DNA from: Sinohyriopsis cumingii
Lineage: Eukaryota > Mollusca > Bivalvia > Unionida > Unionidae
Reading direction: 5' to 3'
DNA: 64,000 nt
Assembly: GCA_028554795.2 (NCBI GenBank)
Contig: CM068831.1
Coordinates: forward strand, 38,437,144 to 38,501,143
In this document: positions 11,115 to 21,568 of the stretch, piece by piece
How positions within the stretch are numbered: position 1 is the first letter of the stretch
Layout: each line of letters begins with the position of its first letter
Notes under the pieces: model-generated
Seen by the model: only the letters and a program-made list of their open reading frames with translations
Told to the model about the DNA's origin: nothing
Databases searched by the model: none
Position numbers and translations under genes: made by a program

Positions 11115-11853
11115 TCTAAGAAGATAGTTAATAGTCTTGCAGTGGAACCACTATATATGTGATCAGCAAAATCTCCAGGATTAGTGAATACATAAAACAG
11201 ACGTACACTGCACCAAAAATGTGCACCAAATACACAGCTCATTAAAATATTTGTAGAGTTATAATTTTGCAGAAGACTAAATATTAAGTGCTGGCTTATA
11301 ATCGTTTCCATTTAACTGTACTAGTTCAAGCCAACTATTTTCCTAACATAGTTCATTTGAGTGCCTGGTTTGCATAAAACAGTGTACAGTACTGTAGCGT
11401 CATATGCGGTAGTTAGTTTTATACTCAATATTTATAACATCATATGCCGTATTTCCACTATGATGCTGATAAAAGTAATTGATATATTTCCTGAAATCCT
11501 TGATCCCAAATCAGATTAAGATACAAAAAAATGAATAGGTTTCCCGAAATCTTTGATTCCCAAACATGTATGTATATTTCAATTTTTATTAATAAAAAAA
11601 AACAGTGCAAACAAATGCCGATAATTCAGCGCAACTAGTTTCGCATCTTATGTATGTATCTTCAGGCACAACATCTTTTGAAATAAATAGATGACGTCTT
11701 TATATTTTAAAATAACAATCCATGGTCACATTCTATCAAAATAACAGTAGTAACGGGAGAGTTATTATCACTTCCAAACGAGCAATAGAAACAACAGAAG
11801 TCGGACTTAGGCGCACATATAAATTTAGCCAGTTAAAGCTGATGTTGTAAAGT

Positions 11854-12087
11854 CTATAAGTGTGTCAAAACAAACACCTTCACGTCCTTTTCTGGGTCTT
11901 TAGTATCTGTTAGAAAAGAAACACTACTCAGTGATTGCCAAATTATGTTAAACCATACATTCATTTCCCCAACGGTCGATGGTTTGTGTGTTTGAGTGTG
12001 TTTAAGTAACGTATCCATAATATGAGAAAATAAGACAGATGGACACATAAGTTTCCTTGGAATAGTCTCCTTTGAATCACAATGCAA
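11854..12087 (-). other. Conserved 77-codon open frame, unidentified
   Basis: A minus-strand frame whose predicted product is unchanged in all three units (32904-33137 and 53656-53889), including one silent difference in unit 3. Composition is ordinary, with no low complexity. It contains MCPSVLFSHIMDTLLKH and is not recognised. It could be a relic exon of the Polinton-like element, a host exon or chance. Units this similar keep most frames, so conservation alone is weak evidence. Confidence 0.3.
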
Positions 12088-12916
12088 ATGTCATAACACA
12101 TCACCAAATTCCATTTTGTCTTTCTTATAATGTCTCTCTCTACTTTTCATTCTCTTCGCATGCATTTTATTCCCTCTTCATTCTCTTTCTGTTACCTTAA
12201 CGTCTTGTGTCTAAGACGGGTTTGTATCTTTCTGTTTCTAATTTTGAAGAGTTCTCAACTTCTCGCTTCTTGTGCTTCTTTTTAATAAGCCTTTCAGAAG
12301 ACCAGTGTCCTGTAACCTGACAATGATAATACATATTTCTACCTTTGTTCAATTTTATCTTGTTCTTTCTTTTCATTCAGATGTCGCATCTATTGTGACA
12401 TTTGCTTCCAGAGCCCGATGTCAGATCTCGCATCAATCGTGACTTTTATTTCCAGACGAATTGTCCGTATTCTTATTTTAAGTATTCTTCGAATAACTAT
12501 CTGTAAATCTCTAACCAGAGGGTCGACTTAATTTCACTCTTCCATATTTTCCTTCTTCACAGTCGGAACGCAGATTTAATGTATCTGAGGCAACAGAAAG
12601 AGAATTTCACCAGCCAAAATTCCTAAAACTTGTATTAATCTATCCACACTCACGGTAGTCAGTTGTCAGCAGTATCAAACAGCAATGACTACCAAAGCAA
12701 CATCAACCGGTAATGAAATTGGACTTAGCTTGAGACATTTATAGCTAATAATACCAAGTCAATAAGTATATAAAGTGTGTTTTTCATGCATAGAAGATGT
12801 GAGTGCGTGCGTATAAATTAGTCAAATATAATGTTGTAATCAAATTAAAATGATCTCCATAGTCCAGCGAGATCGTGGACGTAGATGCCAAGTGGTGACA
12901 TAGACGACGACTTTCC
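12088..12916. other. Unassigned stretch, pyrimidine-rich in its first half (unit 1; also 33138-33966 and 53890-54718)
   Basis: TC-rich from about 12105 to 12300 on the plus strand. I see no gene, RNA or repeat that I can name. Confidence 0.5.
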
Positions 12917-13117
12917 TTGTTTTTGCCCCACGTGCTAACTAAATGTTTAACGCAAGAACATGCCAGCGATGTCGACGATGTGGTGCGTGAAATGAATCAA
13001 CGTACACTACCTCCTCGGCCACAAGACAAAGAGAATCCTGATCCAGCAAAGATAAAGTCGCTCAGAAACTCCAGAAAATTATTATCATATTTGATAGAGA
13101 TGCAAAACCTGACCTGA
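12917..13117 (+). other. Short open frame upstream of PolB relic, unidentified
   Basis: A 66-codon frame containing DVDDVVREMNQRTLPPRP and PAKIKSLRNSRKLL, identical in product in all units (33967-34167 and 54719-54919). The composition is protein-like and it sits upstream on the same strand as the polymerase relic, so it may be an N-terminal piece of the same element. No family is recognised. Confidence 0.3.
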
Positions 13118-13297
13118 CCTGCAGCTAAATTTGACCTGCATCAAATGTGCACCAATGCTTACACCTACAAGATGAAATTTGCAAGAGGTCTTATTCATGT
13201 CTGAAGTGCCACCCTAGAAAACAGCAGATTTAATTACAGACTTGTGTGAATCCATCTTAGTTACAACAAAATTGCAGTGCCAAGCTAAAGAGGCCAA

Positions 13298-13383
13298 CCC
13301 GGGTTTTTCCTCCACCATTAATACTGGCCGCTGTGTGTGCTAAAATATGGCGTTAAACCCTACAACAACAACAACAACAACAA
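13298..13383 (+). mobile_element. 5'-truncated tRNA-SINE 3' end with target duplications (unit 1)
   Basis: Flanked by perfect 13-bp direct repeats CTAAAGAGGCCAA at 13285-13297 and 13384-13396. The body matches the 3' part of the full SINE in unit 3 (57271-57510): CCTCCACCATTAATACTGG, then ATGGCGTTAAACCC, then a CAA-repeat tail. The tail is longer here than in units 2 and 3. Confidence 0.88.
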
Positions 13384-13396
13384 CTAAAGAGGCCAA

Positions 13397-13749
13397 TTGT
13401 TTGAGAATCTCCATCCAGTTTAAAGTCTCCAATTTAGTAGACATGCATAAATCACACGGTTCAAAATAATTACATACTTCAACACATTCAACAAACCAGT
13501 GACAAGTTTAACATGACCGACGGAACCATTACGCTTTGCATGACCCACGCTTCACCTCCTAGAGAGACTGGGGCACCTCGCAAGACGAGAACTATACCGC
13601 ATAATAGAAAACATCATTCACGTTTTCAATTTCTCCGTTGATCATGGGGCTTGTGAAACTTTAATACTGGAAGCAATTTTTTCCACTGTCTCTTTCCGAT
13701 TTTAGACTCCACCGACGATATTGGCGCGAAGAGGAAGGATATGTAGCCT
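13397..13749. other. Unassigned stretch leading into PolB relic (unit 1; also 34441-34793 and 55193-55545)
   Basis: No clear gene. The end may belong to the polymerase relic, since the polymerase frame continues a few codons upstream of 13750 before a TAG at 13744. Confidence 0.4.
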
Positions 13750-14028
13750 TACAAAGACAGCCGTAAGGATGCTACAATCATTGCTCACAGTTTCTCTTGA
13801 TACGACGGAATGTTTCCTTCTGAATCTATTCAAACGATCGCACCGATTATGGTTGGAGCCAGTCTAGTCGAAGTGAAATCGCGACAAATGCATTTTAAAG
13901 ATTTCATGAATTATTTGGCCATGTGTTTGAAAAAAATGACTAAAATATTTGGAATGACACATGGACAGAAGTTTCTTTCTTTTCTTTTCTTTTTCTATAC
14001 CTACTTGGTTCCCTCAATCACAATCTGA
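13750..14028 (+). pseudogene. Family-B DNA polymerase exonuclease fragment, Polinton/adintovirus-like (unit 1)
   Basis: In one frame, KDATIIAH leads into an exonuclease II-like motif. Unit 1 reads HSFS, a TGA stop at 13798-13800, then YDG; units 2 and 3 read HNFS, the same stop, then YDG. About 30 codons later comes VKSRQMHFKDFMNYLAM, then MTKIFGMTHGQK. This spacing and character match the proofreading domain of protein-primed family-B polymerases of Polinton/Maverick and adintovirus-like elements, in which a conserved F.DS.NFLPM-type segment precedes an FGL/FGM motif. Only this small part of the roughly 1,000-residue polymerase is recognised, and no palm motifs were found. The frame then runs into a TC-rich tract and stops. 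Assignment is by motif resemblance only. Confidence 0.5.
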
Positions 14029-15009
14029 AATGTTCTTTTTTAGATTTTACCATGGAGGAGTTGTACGAGCAAACATACAGACGACGCCCGAGGTTAGACA
14101 GACACAAATACTTCTGAATCCACTAGACAATTTCTTTGTATAAAGAACCAATGCAACGCGCTTGCCATGCGATGAGGACGAATTTCGAAGAAAAGAAATC
14201 AAATACATCCATGTTTGTTCTTTGTATCTTTGAATACTTGGCTAGTAAAATACAACGTGACCGTCTAGTTTGTAAAGCTTCAGATTAACACAAATAATAA
14301 TAATTGCGTCCAAACGAACATACCGCACCAGAGGTCTCAAAGTGGTCGATTTTATCAATCGTCATTTTTCAATAAACCATCTCACAGGGTCTTTGACTGT
14401 ATGATTCATAGCTACATTGTTTGCATGCTTTGTAGCACTCTTGAAAGTGAAGACTTATACCAGATTGAATCAATACGTTTAAACACAACCTGGTTTGACA
14501 CCTACGACAACACCCCTTAACGATGGGTGTAACATCAGTTAAAGAAATTAATATTTCCTTCAGATTTCTCTGTCGGATATCGTTTGTCTGTCGATTTCAC
14601 TATTCGCTCAAAGAACGAAGTAAACAAAGGTATTTCTATGAATGACTAGTTTAGAATTCGGAATTTACCAATTCTGCTAACTGCACGCATTTGCAGAGAG
14701 TTTGTCAAGATACAAGTGAAACATCATTTGAGGAATTTTTCTATAATTGCTATTTCCACAGTAGATGAAAAGTTATTCTTGGCAAATACTATCACAGACA
14801 GAAAACAACAACGTGAATATGAAGTTTACCACGCTACGGCTTTTGTCCTCACTGTTGCAATAAATTCAGTGGAAGGAAGTCAATGACAGTGTTGAGTTAT
14901 TAGAGTATCAAGAACCGTTAACAGAACTGATTCCATCCACGTCTATTCCATTATAGTTTGGACGACGGATAATTTGCGTTTTATTGACGGCATTTTCGTC
15001 GGATTTCGG
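14029..15009. other. Unassigned stretch between PolB relic and minus-strand frame (unit 1; also 35073-36053 and 55825-56805)
   Basis: Short frames only. A 60-codon plus-strand frame overlapping the end of the polymerase relic (13961-14143) may be a frameshifted continuation but has no recognisable motif. I looked for polymerase palm motifs here and saw none. Confidence 0.4.
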
Positions 15010-15228
15010 TTATCGAAGCGTAATAATTCCAAATTTATTTTCGTAAGTAAGATACGTTGTGTTAAAATAGCGATGAGCAAACGTTTTCATGCCCATGTTA
15101 AGAATACATTCGTCGATCATTAGTTCCGCTTTATACTTATCAAGATGCGTGTATATGCAGTTGTTTATACCAGCAACTTTTCCATTGGGAAGATGTACAT
15201 GACAGGAAATTTTCTGGTGTCGATGCAT
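15010..15228 (-). pseudogene. Unidentified minus-strand coding relic (unit 1)
   Basis: A 72-codon frame with protein-like composition (KYKAELMIDECILNMGMK, then FNTTYLTYENKF). After its stop the same frame stays open for another 30 or so codons before a second stop, suggesting a longer gene broken by nonsense changes. It lies between the polymerase and ATPase relics on the opposite strand. The product is identical in units 2 (36054-36272) and 3 (56806-57024). Family unknown. Confidence 0.35.
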
Positions 15229-15784
15229 GGAAGCAAGAAGGAGTTAACTTACAAACACTGAGAGGTGAACATGAGATAATGATAAAAGCCGTAGTAGAAA
15301 ACCCGAAACAGGATCTATTACAAATCCACGAAAGTAATTTCGTACAAATATAAAGGAAATGAGAAGAAAGACAATACCGGAGAAATTAGAGACACTAAAT
15401 TTGCATAAATATAAGAAGACGACCATAGCTTGCACATACATTTAATGGGACAGACATTAAATCACGAACGGAATAATATATGCCGTATGTGTTTTAAATC
15501 TTCGAAAGAAAAATGTTTTCTTGTGTTTTGACACCAATATTAGAAATGTTAGTCTAGCTTCAGATGTATTAAATGTATTTTGCATTTGATAATCTTTTCA
15601 GCATTCTCAACGTGTTACTATCGCTGCCTCGTCCTTCAATTCCTCTAGTATCAAACGATAGACAAACATTTAGAAAACGTTGGGAGTCCTTGCATATTCG
15701 CAATTTCTTTAAAATGTTGATTTATATATCGAGTGGTTCAAACAAACTAGAGCGTTTCATCGAATACAAATCGCATTTGTCTGA
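15229..15784. other. Stretch upstream of ATPase relic (unit 1; also 36273-36828 and 57025-57830 including a SINE)
   Basis: A plus-strand frame at 15573-15797 (74 codons, containing RKRWESLHIRNFFKML) overlaps the start of the ATPase relic and could be its N-terminal part, but I see no Walker A motif. The minus-strand frame at 15244-15441 is hydrophobic and probably chance. Confidence 0.35.
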
Positions 15785-16141
15785 TTGTCAAGCGTAAAAT
15801 ACCATGCGTTGTTACAAGGTGAGGTTTGCACTTTCTTTAAATTTCTTTCAATTAAATCGATTTTGTTTACAGAAGTCATTTTTCGTGAAGATTTTGGAAT
15901 CGTGTTTGACTTCAGTCAAACCACATCGTGTCATCTTCGAGGAGATGTTAGAATAAGACGTAGAAGAATAAACCTTGGTTTAAACGTCACGGACACCATT
16001 GTAATGCCAGCACAACAGTTATTTCAAGCACATCCCAAAATCAGTCCCAATGCTCATTATGTGCTATTGTTCAAATATGGAAGAAACAGATCACAGGTAC
16101 ATATGTTAGCCAAACAATTGAACCCTATGACTGATCTATGA
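15785..16141 (+). pseudogene. A32-like DNA-packaging ATPase, C-terminal part, Polinton/adintovirus-like (unit 1)
   Basis: The frame contains FGIVFDFSQTTSCHL, where IVFD resembles a Walker B strand, and later MPAQQLFQAHPK followed by NAHYVLLFKYGRNRSQ and HMLAKQLNP. The last block closely resembles the sensor region of FtsK/HerA-type packaging ATPases in Polintons and adintovirus-like elements, typically N.HY.VLFK..RD..Q...LA.QM.P. Such enzymes pump DNA into capsids. The Walker A half is not visible. Bases 15819-15872 (54 bp) begin GT and end AG after a pyrimidine-rich run, so they could be a small intron, but the length is a multiple of three and the frame reads through. The frame ends soon after the sensor block, shorter than family members. 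Confidence 0.55.
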
Positions 16142-17719
16142 CATTGCAACACCAATGCTTATTTACGCATCGATTTAGAACGAACAAATTCGCTATTATT
16201 TGAGACTACTTTGTACCAATTAGTTACACGTTAAGTGTTAATAATGATGTCCTGTTATTTACATTTCTCCTTTCGCATCATTCGGAAGAAAGGAAGAAAA
16301 TTTAAAATCATCCTACACTTCTTTTTTTTTTTTTTCTTCTTCAAATGGTAGCCCACACGACCTCCTTTCAATCACATTCTCCTGCCAAATTGTGTCGTAG
16401 TCCGTATGCCATCCGTTGCATTGAAGGTTCTTGCGCATTTATTAGAAGCTGGTTTCAAGTGTTACGACTGTTTACTTTGAGATCACGTCAATTACTTTAA
16501 AACATAATCAACGTACCCAAACTAACAAACCCATTTTGAAGAAAAAACAAAACAAAAAAAAAACAATATGCAAATCAAAAATCAATTCATTTTTAACTGA
16601 TGGATGTAATTGTTTATGAGGTGTCATTATTTTGTCCCCTTATATACAGAAAATTTAAAGAAAAAGCTAAATGAAGAAAAATATGAAAGGTCGAGAAAAA
16701 AGGCAACATTCACACAAACAAAAGAATTGCCGCAGAAAGAAGAAAAGCTCCACGAAGAAAAGGGATAAAACAAATATCTTGACATAAAAGAGACGTGATG
16801 TTGCTACGTCGTGAAAGCACTATAAAACAAACGACGGCATTGACTGATTGTGTCTCCTCCTGCAAGATGTATTTCATCTTCTCCGTTCATGATCATGCCT
16901 GCCAAATCTAATCTAATATCATTGTCCATTGGATGGGAAAATGAAAATTCATTTCTAAATGAACTATTTCTACGGCAGCGACGTTCTAGCGGCTGCAAAG
17001 GTGGCCTTCTCTAAGACAAACGAAGATAAAGGGCAAGTGCACTACAATGTTTTACAAGAAATGTCACTCCTTTTCTCAACACGAGTTTGTAACAATGATT
17101 TGCTACACTTAAAAAATTTGTCAAAAGCAAAATGTTTACTATCAATATAAGCTATGTGAAGTGAATTTTCAAACTTACCCACTTATCAACTTTATGTTTT
17201 ATGTTATACGAGATGTTTGCCGTTTATCACACACATATACTTACAACTTTACCAGAAACCATAACTATATACAATCCCCCATTTTAAATAGCTTGAAAAA
17301 ATGGTCACAGAATCTAGCAACCCTTCCTTGCATAACTACCTCGGTGTGTGTATGCAAAAATGAGTAAGTGACAAACATTGTCGGTTTGGAAACGCAAACC
17401 ATCAATGTTACAATGCACGATTTCATAACATGATTGTAAATTCACTATAGTATGTTCTGTAATTGTTGAAAATCAGATCATATGCATTAGGTTTCCACAC
17501 TGCCTGTCGACAATCAAGAAGGAAACAAACATTTACGTTACTCGTTTTGAGTGATTTCATTGCTTTACATGCTATTTACACAGTGAGAGAGTTAGAGGAG
17601 GTTTTCTTTTCCAGGTCCTTATTCGTTTGAAAAAGGAAAACAACGTCCAACCAAAGTTGTTTTCGATGCAAACTGTGTCAGCAATATGTTAAAATACGTA
17701 ACGGAATGTTTGGATAGCT
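16142..17719. other. Unassigned region downstream of ATPase relic (unit 1; also 37186-38761 and 58188-59776)
   Basis: Contains a poly-T tract near 16320, whose length varies among units, and an A-rich tract near 16540. A minus-strand frame, longest in unit 2 (37846-38187, 113 codons, with FSHPMDNDIRLDLAGM), has protein-like composition. It is changed in unit 3 by a 13-bp insertion at 59028-59040. No family recognised. Confidence 0.4.
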
Positions 17720-18082
17720 TTGGTTAGAACTTACGTACAGTTTTCACAATCCATCGTGGACCTTTCTAGGAGCAGACAAGCACGTGATCTTCTGTTTAGG
17801 TCACTGGTCATGGAGTCACGTGCCTCGTCAGTATACATTGTCCCCGATGATGCCCCCAACACGTGCGATTGTGACTTTGAGGTGTTTTTAAAAACCAATT
17901 TCATGGCTGTCGACGTACTCTTTTCACAGCCACTTAACGTCGGAGGTACCAACCTGATTGTTTTAGACTACCTCCCGATCCGCCTTTGTTTTATAATGAA
18001 TATTGTCCTCGCTAACCACAAGCAGTGCCGCGTCTTTCTGAGAGTATCTACTGGCATAATAGATATGGCCACGGCAAGATAG
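17720..18082 (+). other. 120-codon open frame, unidentified (unit 1; also 38762-39124 and 59777-60139)
   Basis: The longest frame in the right third of the unit. It overlaps a 73-codon minus-strand frame (17731-17952) that runs into a GTAAGT sequence resembling a splice donor, so either strand could be the real one. No domain, signal or motif is recognised on either. Confidence 0.25.
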
Positions 18083-18102
18083 TTTCTAAACTAAGCGGCA
18101 AC

Positions 18103-18309
18103 TCACAGATATGTCACTTCAAGCAGTGTGCCGGGCGTCGGGCCTACAGCACTTCTATGGACCAGTAAGTGAAATAAATGACGGTCAGCTGCTGGCCCAG
18201 CAGATGAAATCAATGAGTACTGATATATGAGTTGGACAAAAGTAGATGGTTTAGTATTGTCCGGAACCAGGTAATCAGTCTTATGAAAGCGGCGCTTAAA
18301 GAAACGCAT
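18103..18309 (-). other. 68-codon minus-strand frame, unidentified
   Basis: Contains RRFHKTDYLVPDNTKPSTF; product identical in all units (39145-39351 and 60160-60366). It lies in the same orientation as the two frames to its right and could be one broken gene with them. Function unknown. Confidence 0.25.
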
Positions 18310-18524
18310 ATTCTTTACATGTTTATAATGTCTTCTGTGGCCTTAAAACTCTGCACCGATAGCCATTACGTGGTTGTTGAGAAGGTTCAGTTATGTGAAT
18401 GATCGGCAATAGATGTACAGACTCGATTTCCGCTTGGTACTGCCATATAGCAACCGTGAAACATCTCTGATCCATGTGTGGTGTTGATTGTCATCGTAAA
18501 CAAAGTATCCGCAGTTTGATGGTT

Positions 18525-18788
18525 TTAGCCTGACTTGTATCGGAGATGCACACAGGGTAGAGAGCATGAATTCAAGTCATTCATGTTCACCGCGATGGTA
18601 TGGTTGAGGTCATCACTTTTGTCAGAGATCCTCATTGGAAACTTCAGTTTGTCAAAGAGTAGCGTGTGCAGATGCGTATTATAATTAATGGAAAGATTGG
18701 CGTGATCATCATCATTGTAAAGAGAAAGGAATGTCTCATTCAAAATATCCGATGTCGAGTTCATAAGAACGGATCTGTTGGAAATCAA
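18525..18788 (-). other. 87-codon minus-strand frame, unidentified
   Basis: Polar, Asn/Asp/Ser-rich product containing LNETFLSLYNDDDHANLSIN and LLFDKLKFPMRI, unchanged in all units (39567-39830 and 60582-60845). It looks like folded protein rather than low complexity. It might be a structural-gene relic of the Polinton-like element, but I cannot show that. Confidence 0.3.
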
Positions 18789-18902
18789 CTAAATTTGGTG
18801 GTGTTAAAGTCATTTGCCATGAAACTTTTTGTACAGCGAAATTATTTTGCTAGGCCGCTAGCCTAAGTATTTGTTTAAAACTTTTCTATTCGATCAACAA
18901 TC

Positions 18903-19097
18903 TTAGCGATTGTCATGATCATGCTTCAGTATCAGGTCGCCAAGGTCACCAGCCAACTTCATTATACTTTGCTGGCAGATATGTAAGCGAGCATGTAACA
19001 TTAAAGCTAAGGTTAAAGATGACGTCCTTCTTTCAAAAACCCATCCATCAACGACAACTAGGATCAAAGTAAGCTTATTGCTGCGTGAATTATTCAA
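18903..19097 (-). other. 64-codon minus-strand frame, unidentified
   Basis: Short frame with KLTLILVVVDGWVFERR. It varies at two residues between unit 1 and units 2 and 3 (39945-40139 and 60960-61154). Probably a relic or chance. Confidence 0.2.
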
Positions 19098-20771
19098 ATG
19101 TAATGCATAGCGGCCTCAAACTCCGAGTTACTCTTAATGTGATACATTGTATGACTCTGTCTAATTATGTTTTTAATGATGCGAATAAACCACTTCTACA
19201 TATATTAAGTTTATGGAGTGCTATTTCATACCAAACAAAGACATTTTGATCATGATTTAATGTTTCAAAACTGTAGAATAAATATGTATTTAGCAACGTC
19301 AAAATGCTAAGAGTTAAAGACGCCCTTAAGTTTCTACACGTTGTTTTTCAAATCACTTTAGACACTCCTAGAACTAATTGGTCCTGATGCACAAACAAAG
19401 TTAAAGTCTAAAAGGATAGTGAATGTAAGAATTCAAAGAATTCGAGTGTATACAATCGTTATTGTTGCTTCTCCTTTATAATATTTGTACATTGCAGGTA
19501 GGAATATAATAAAATGCCGCGGAAGTGTATTACGATTTATATATGCACAGTAGAGACAGATGTACCAACCGCAGATCAGCAACGAAATGATAATTCTAAA
19601 ACTCGTACGTTGATAGTGTTTGTGCTTTAGCGCAACCCTCACCTAGAATTATGTTGTGCAGTCAAGTTTCATGATAAGAAATACACAGTCCGATGACACT
19701 TCTTTGTGCAGACAAAATGTGCTAATATCTAGTTTGGAGTTCTATTTTTCGACGTACATGGATATTGTCAATTTGTTGCATAATGCATGCCATAACTAAT
19801 AGTACATTGTACAGTGCTGTGCTTAAAACAGAAGTATACTAAAAGATGTAACGTTTCGTATTCAGCCGATAATGTGGAGAAATTAAAAAAAAAAAAGCAC
19901 TGTTGAATCTGAATCTAATGTTATGCATTCTGTCGCGCACACACATACATTCTAAAATACAGCTTGATATTATCTACAAATTAAAAAAAAGGTCAGGCAT
20001 TGGTCTTCTTCCAGTTTTAATAGTATTACCGTTGAAAAATAAAATGGCCCTATTTTGTACAATCGTGGAGTGCGCCAGCCAAGAATCGATTTCACGTGCA
20101 TTTTGCAATAACCACTTTGTCTGCTGCAAAAAAAAATGTTTACATCTAAACTCCTCTCACCAAAAACTAAGATCCATAATTTTTAAACCATATTGCAAGT
20201 GTCCGCTTGAAACAGCAATTGAATTGTGCGCATCGAACTCATGATGAACAGATTATCCTAAGTTTTAAAATCGATCAGGTCAAACATCTTATTTTATTCA
20301 ACTTTATACAAGATTATTAATTTAAAAAAAGTTCAAAATGTTATTATCAGTTTAGCGAATAACTTATGGATACATAGTATAAATGAGCAATACGTAGTAA
20401 AGATGAAAACAATGCATTCTCTTCTTTGATAACCAGCACGTAAAGAGAAAACTTGTATCGGAAATCATATCACCTCTAATGGATAATACATACAGAAAAT
20501 CGGAGAAAAGGGATGAAATTGTCTCAAAATTAATATAGCATTTTGTTCATATTGTATAATGTATAATTTCATTTCAGATTAGTACAGTGCAATATTCATT
20601 ATCATTTACAAGTGTGACAACTAAATAAATCTTATTGATAATTTTTCTTTAAAAAGTAGGAAACCTTTCCTCACGGAAAATACATTATTAATTAAATACG
20701 TATTTATTAAAAATGGAATCAAAATGTTATATTTTTTCAATAAGTAACATAATGCTTTTCCTGAAAAGTGT
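19098..20771. other. Unassigned AT-rich stretch closing the unit (also 40140-41811 and 61155-62829)
   Basis: Several short frames interrupted by A-runs whose lengths vary between units (for example near 19887). No gene, RNA or named repeat is recognised. A 14-bp sequence AACACAAGATTACA occurs twice in tandem at the start of the next unit (28-41 and 43-56 in unit 1). Confidence 0.5.
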
Positions 20772-21568
20772 TCCATGCCGAATATGTAGAGATCGAAGAA
20801 CACAAGATTACAAAACACAAGATTACAGATAAGTTACTAAACATATTGGGTAATAGCAAAGTTATCATACAGAACGAAACTGGAAACATGACAATTGTTT
20901 TTCTTATTCCATGTATTCGACATCGAACTAGATCATCAGCCAATACATGTAGTTGTTGTAGAATAACGATGAATACGACAGGTTACATAATATAACAAAC
21001 TTAGGTATAGTGGATATCATCGTCATGGATATCGGACTACACATTTTGAACTGTTATCGTGGACACAGAGTGATTTAAGTTCACATAACTTTTCCAATTA
21101 CAACTAATGTGTATGGCATGAGTGACGCACCCATACTACATTCTTCAAGGTTTCGCATTTGTGGGCTTCATAGAAGGAAAGCTTGCATTGTTCCTCAGAG
21201 GTGGCATTGTGGCGTATCACCTTAGATATACGGTCAAGGACTTTGATGAGTTTCGTTTTGGCCAAGACGAATATTTCGTCCTGTCTTTCAAATAATTGAG
21301 CTTTGACAAGTAATAAAATTTCCAGTCACATAAACCAGATTGCATCCTAAAGCAGTTTTGCATGATGGCTGCAAATCTTCCGCCAGATCATTAATATTTG
21401 GGTACAGCAATATATTATAATTCCTCTATGGAGTATTATGAACCATTCATGTCGAAGCTATGATAAAAACATTACAATATGCATTCGTCTTGTCTCTGAT
21501 TATAAAGCACTAACAAACAATGCCACCTCTGAGGAACAATTCAAGCTATATCATGCTTATGTGTTTTG

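Larger units (their letters stand above)
9691..11850. other. Unassigned AT-rich region with low-complexity tracts (unit 1; also 30740-32903 and 51493-53655)
   Basis: No recognisable gene. Frames rich in Thr or in Ser and Leu come from ACT and AAT trinucleotide tracts and are not taken as coding. Confidence 0.6.
1..20771. repeat. Macrosatellite unit 1 (20,771 bp, head-to-tail tandem unit)
   Basis: The first 20,771 bases recur immediately downstream in the same orientation, starting at 20772, and again at 41812 and 62830. The real unit boundary cannot be placed because the array is already in progress at base 1. No terminal inverted repeats, LTRs or target duplications are visible at the chosen joint. 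Unit 1 differs from units 2 and 3 at many single sites and has a short private segment near 2865 (22 bases against 14 in the others). It shares an internal LINE deletion with unit 3 but not with unit 2. Confidence 0.98.

Noticed and set aside
10982-11311. 109-codon minus-strand frame with Ser and Leu runs
   Set aside because: The runs are translations of AAT and ACT microsatellites whose length and interruptions vary among units.
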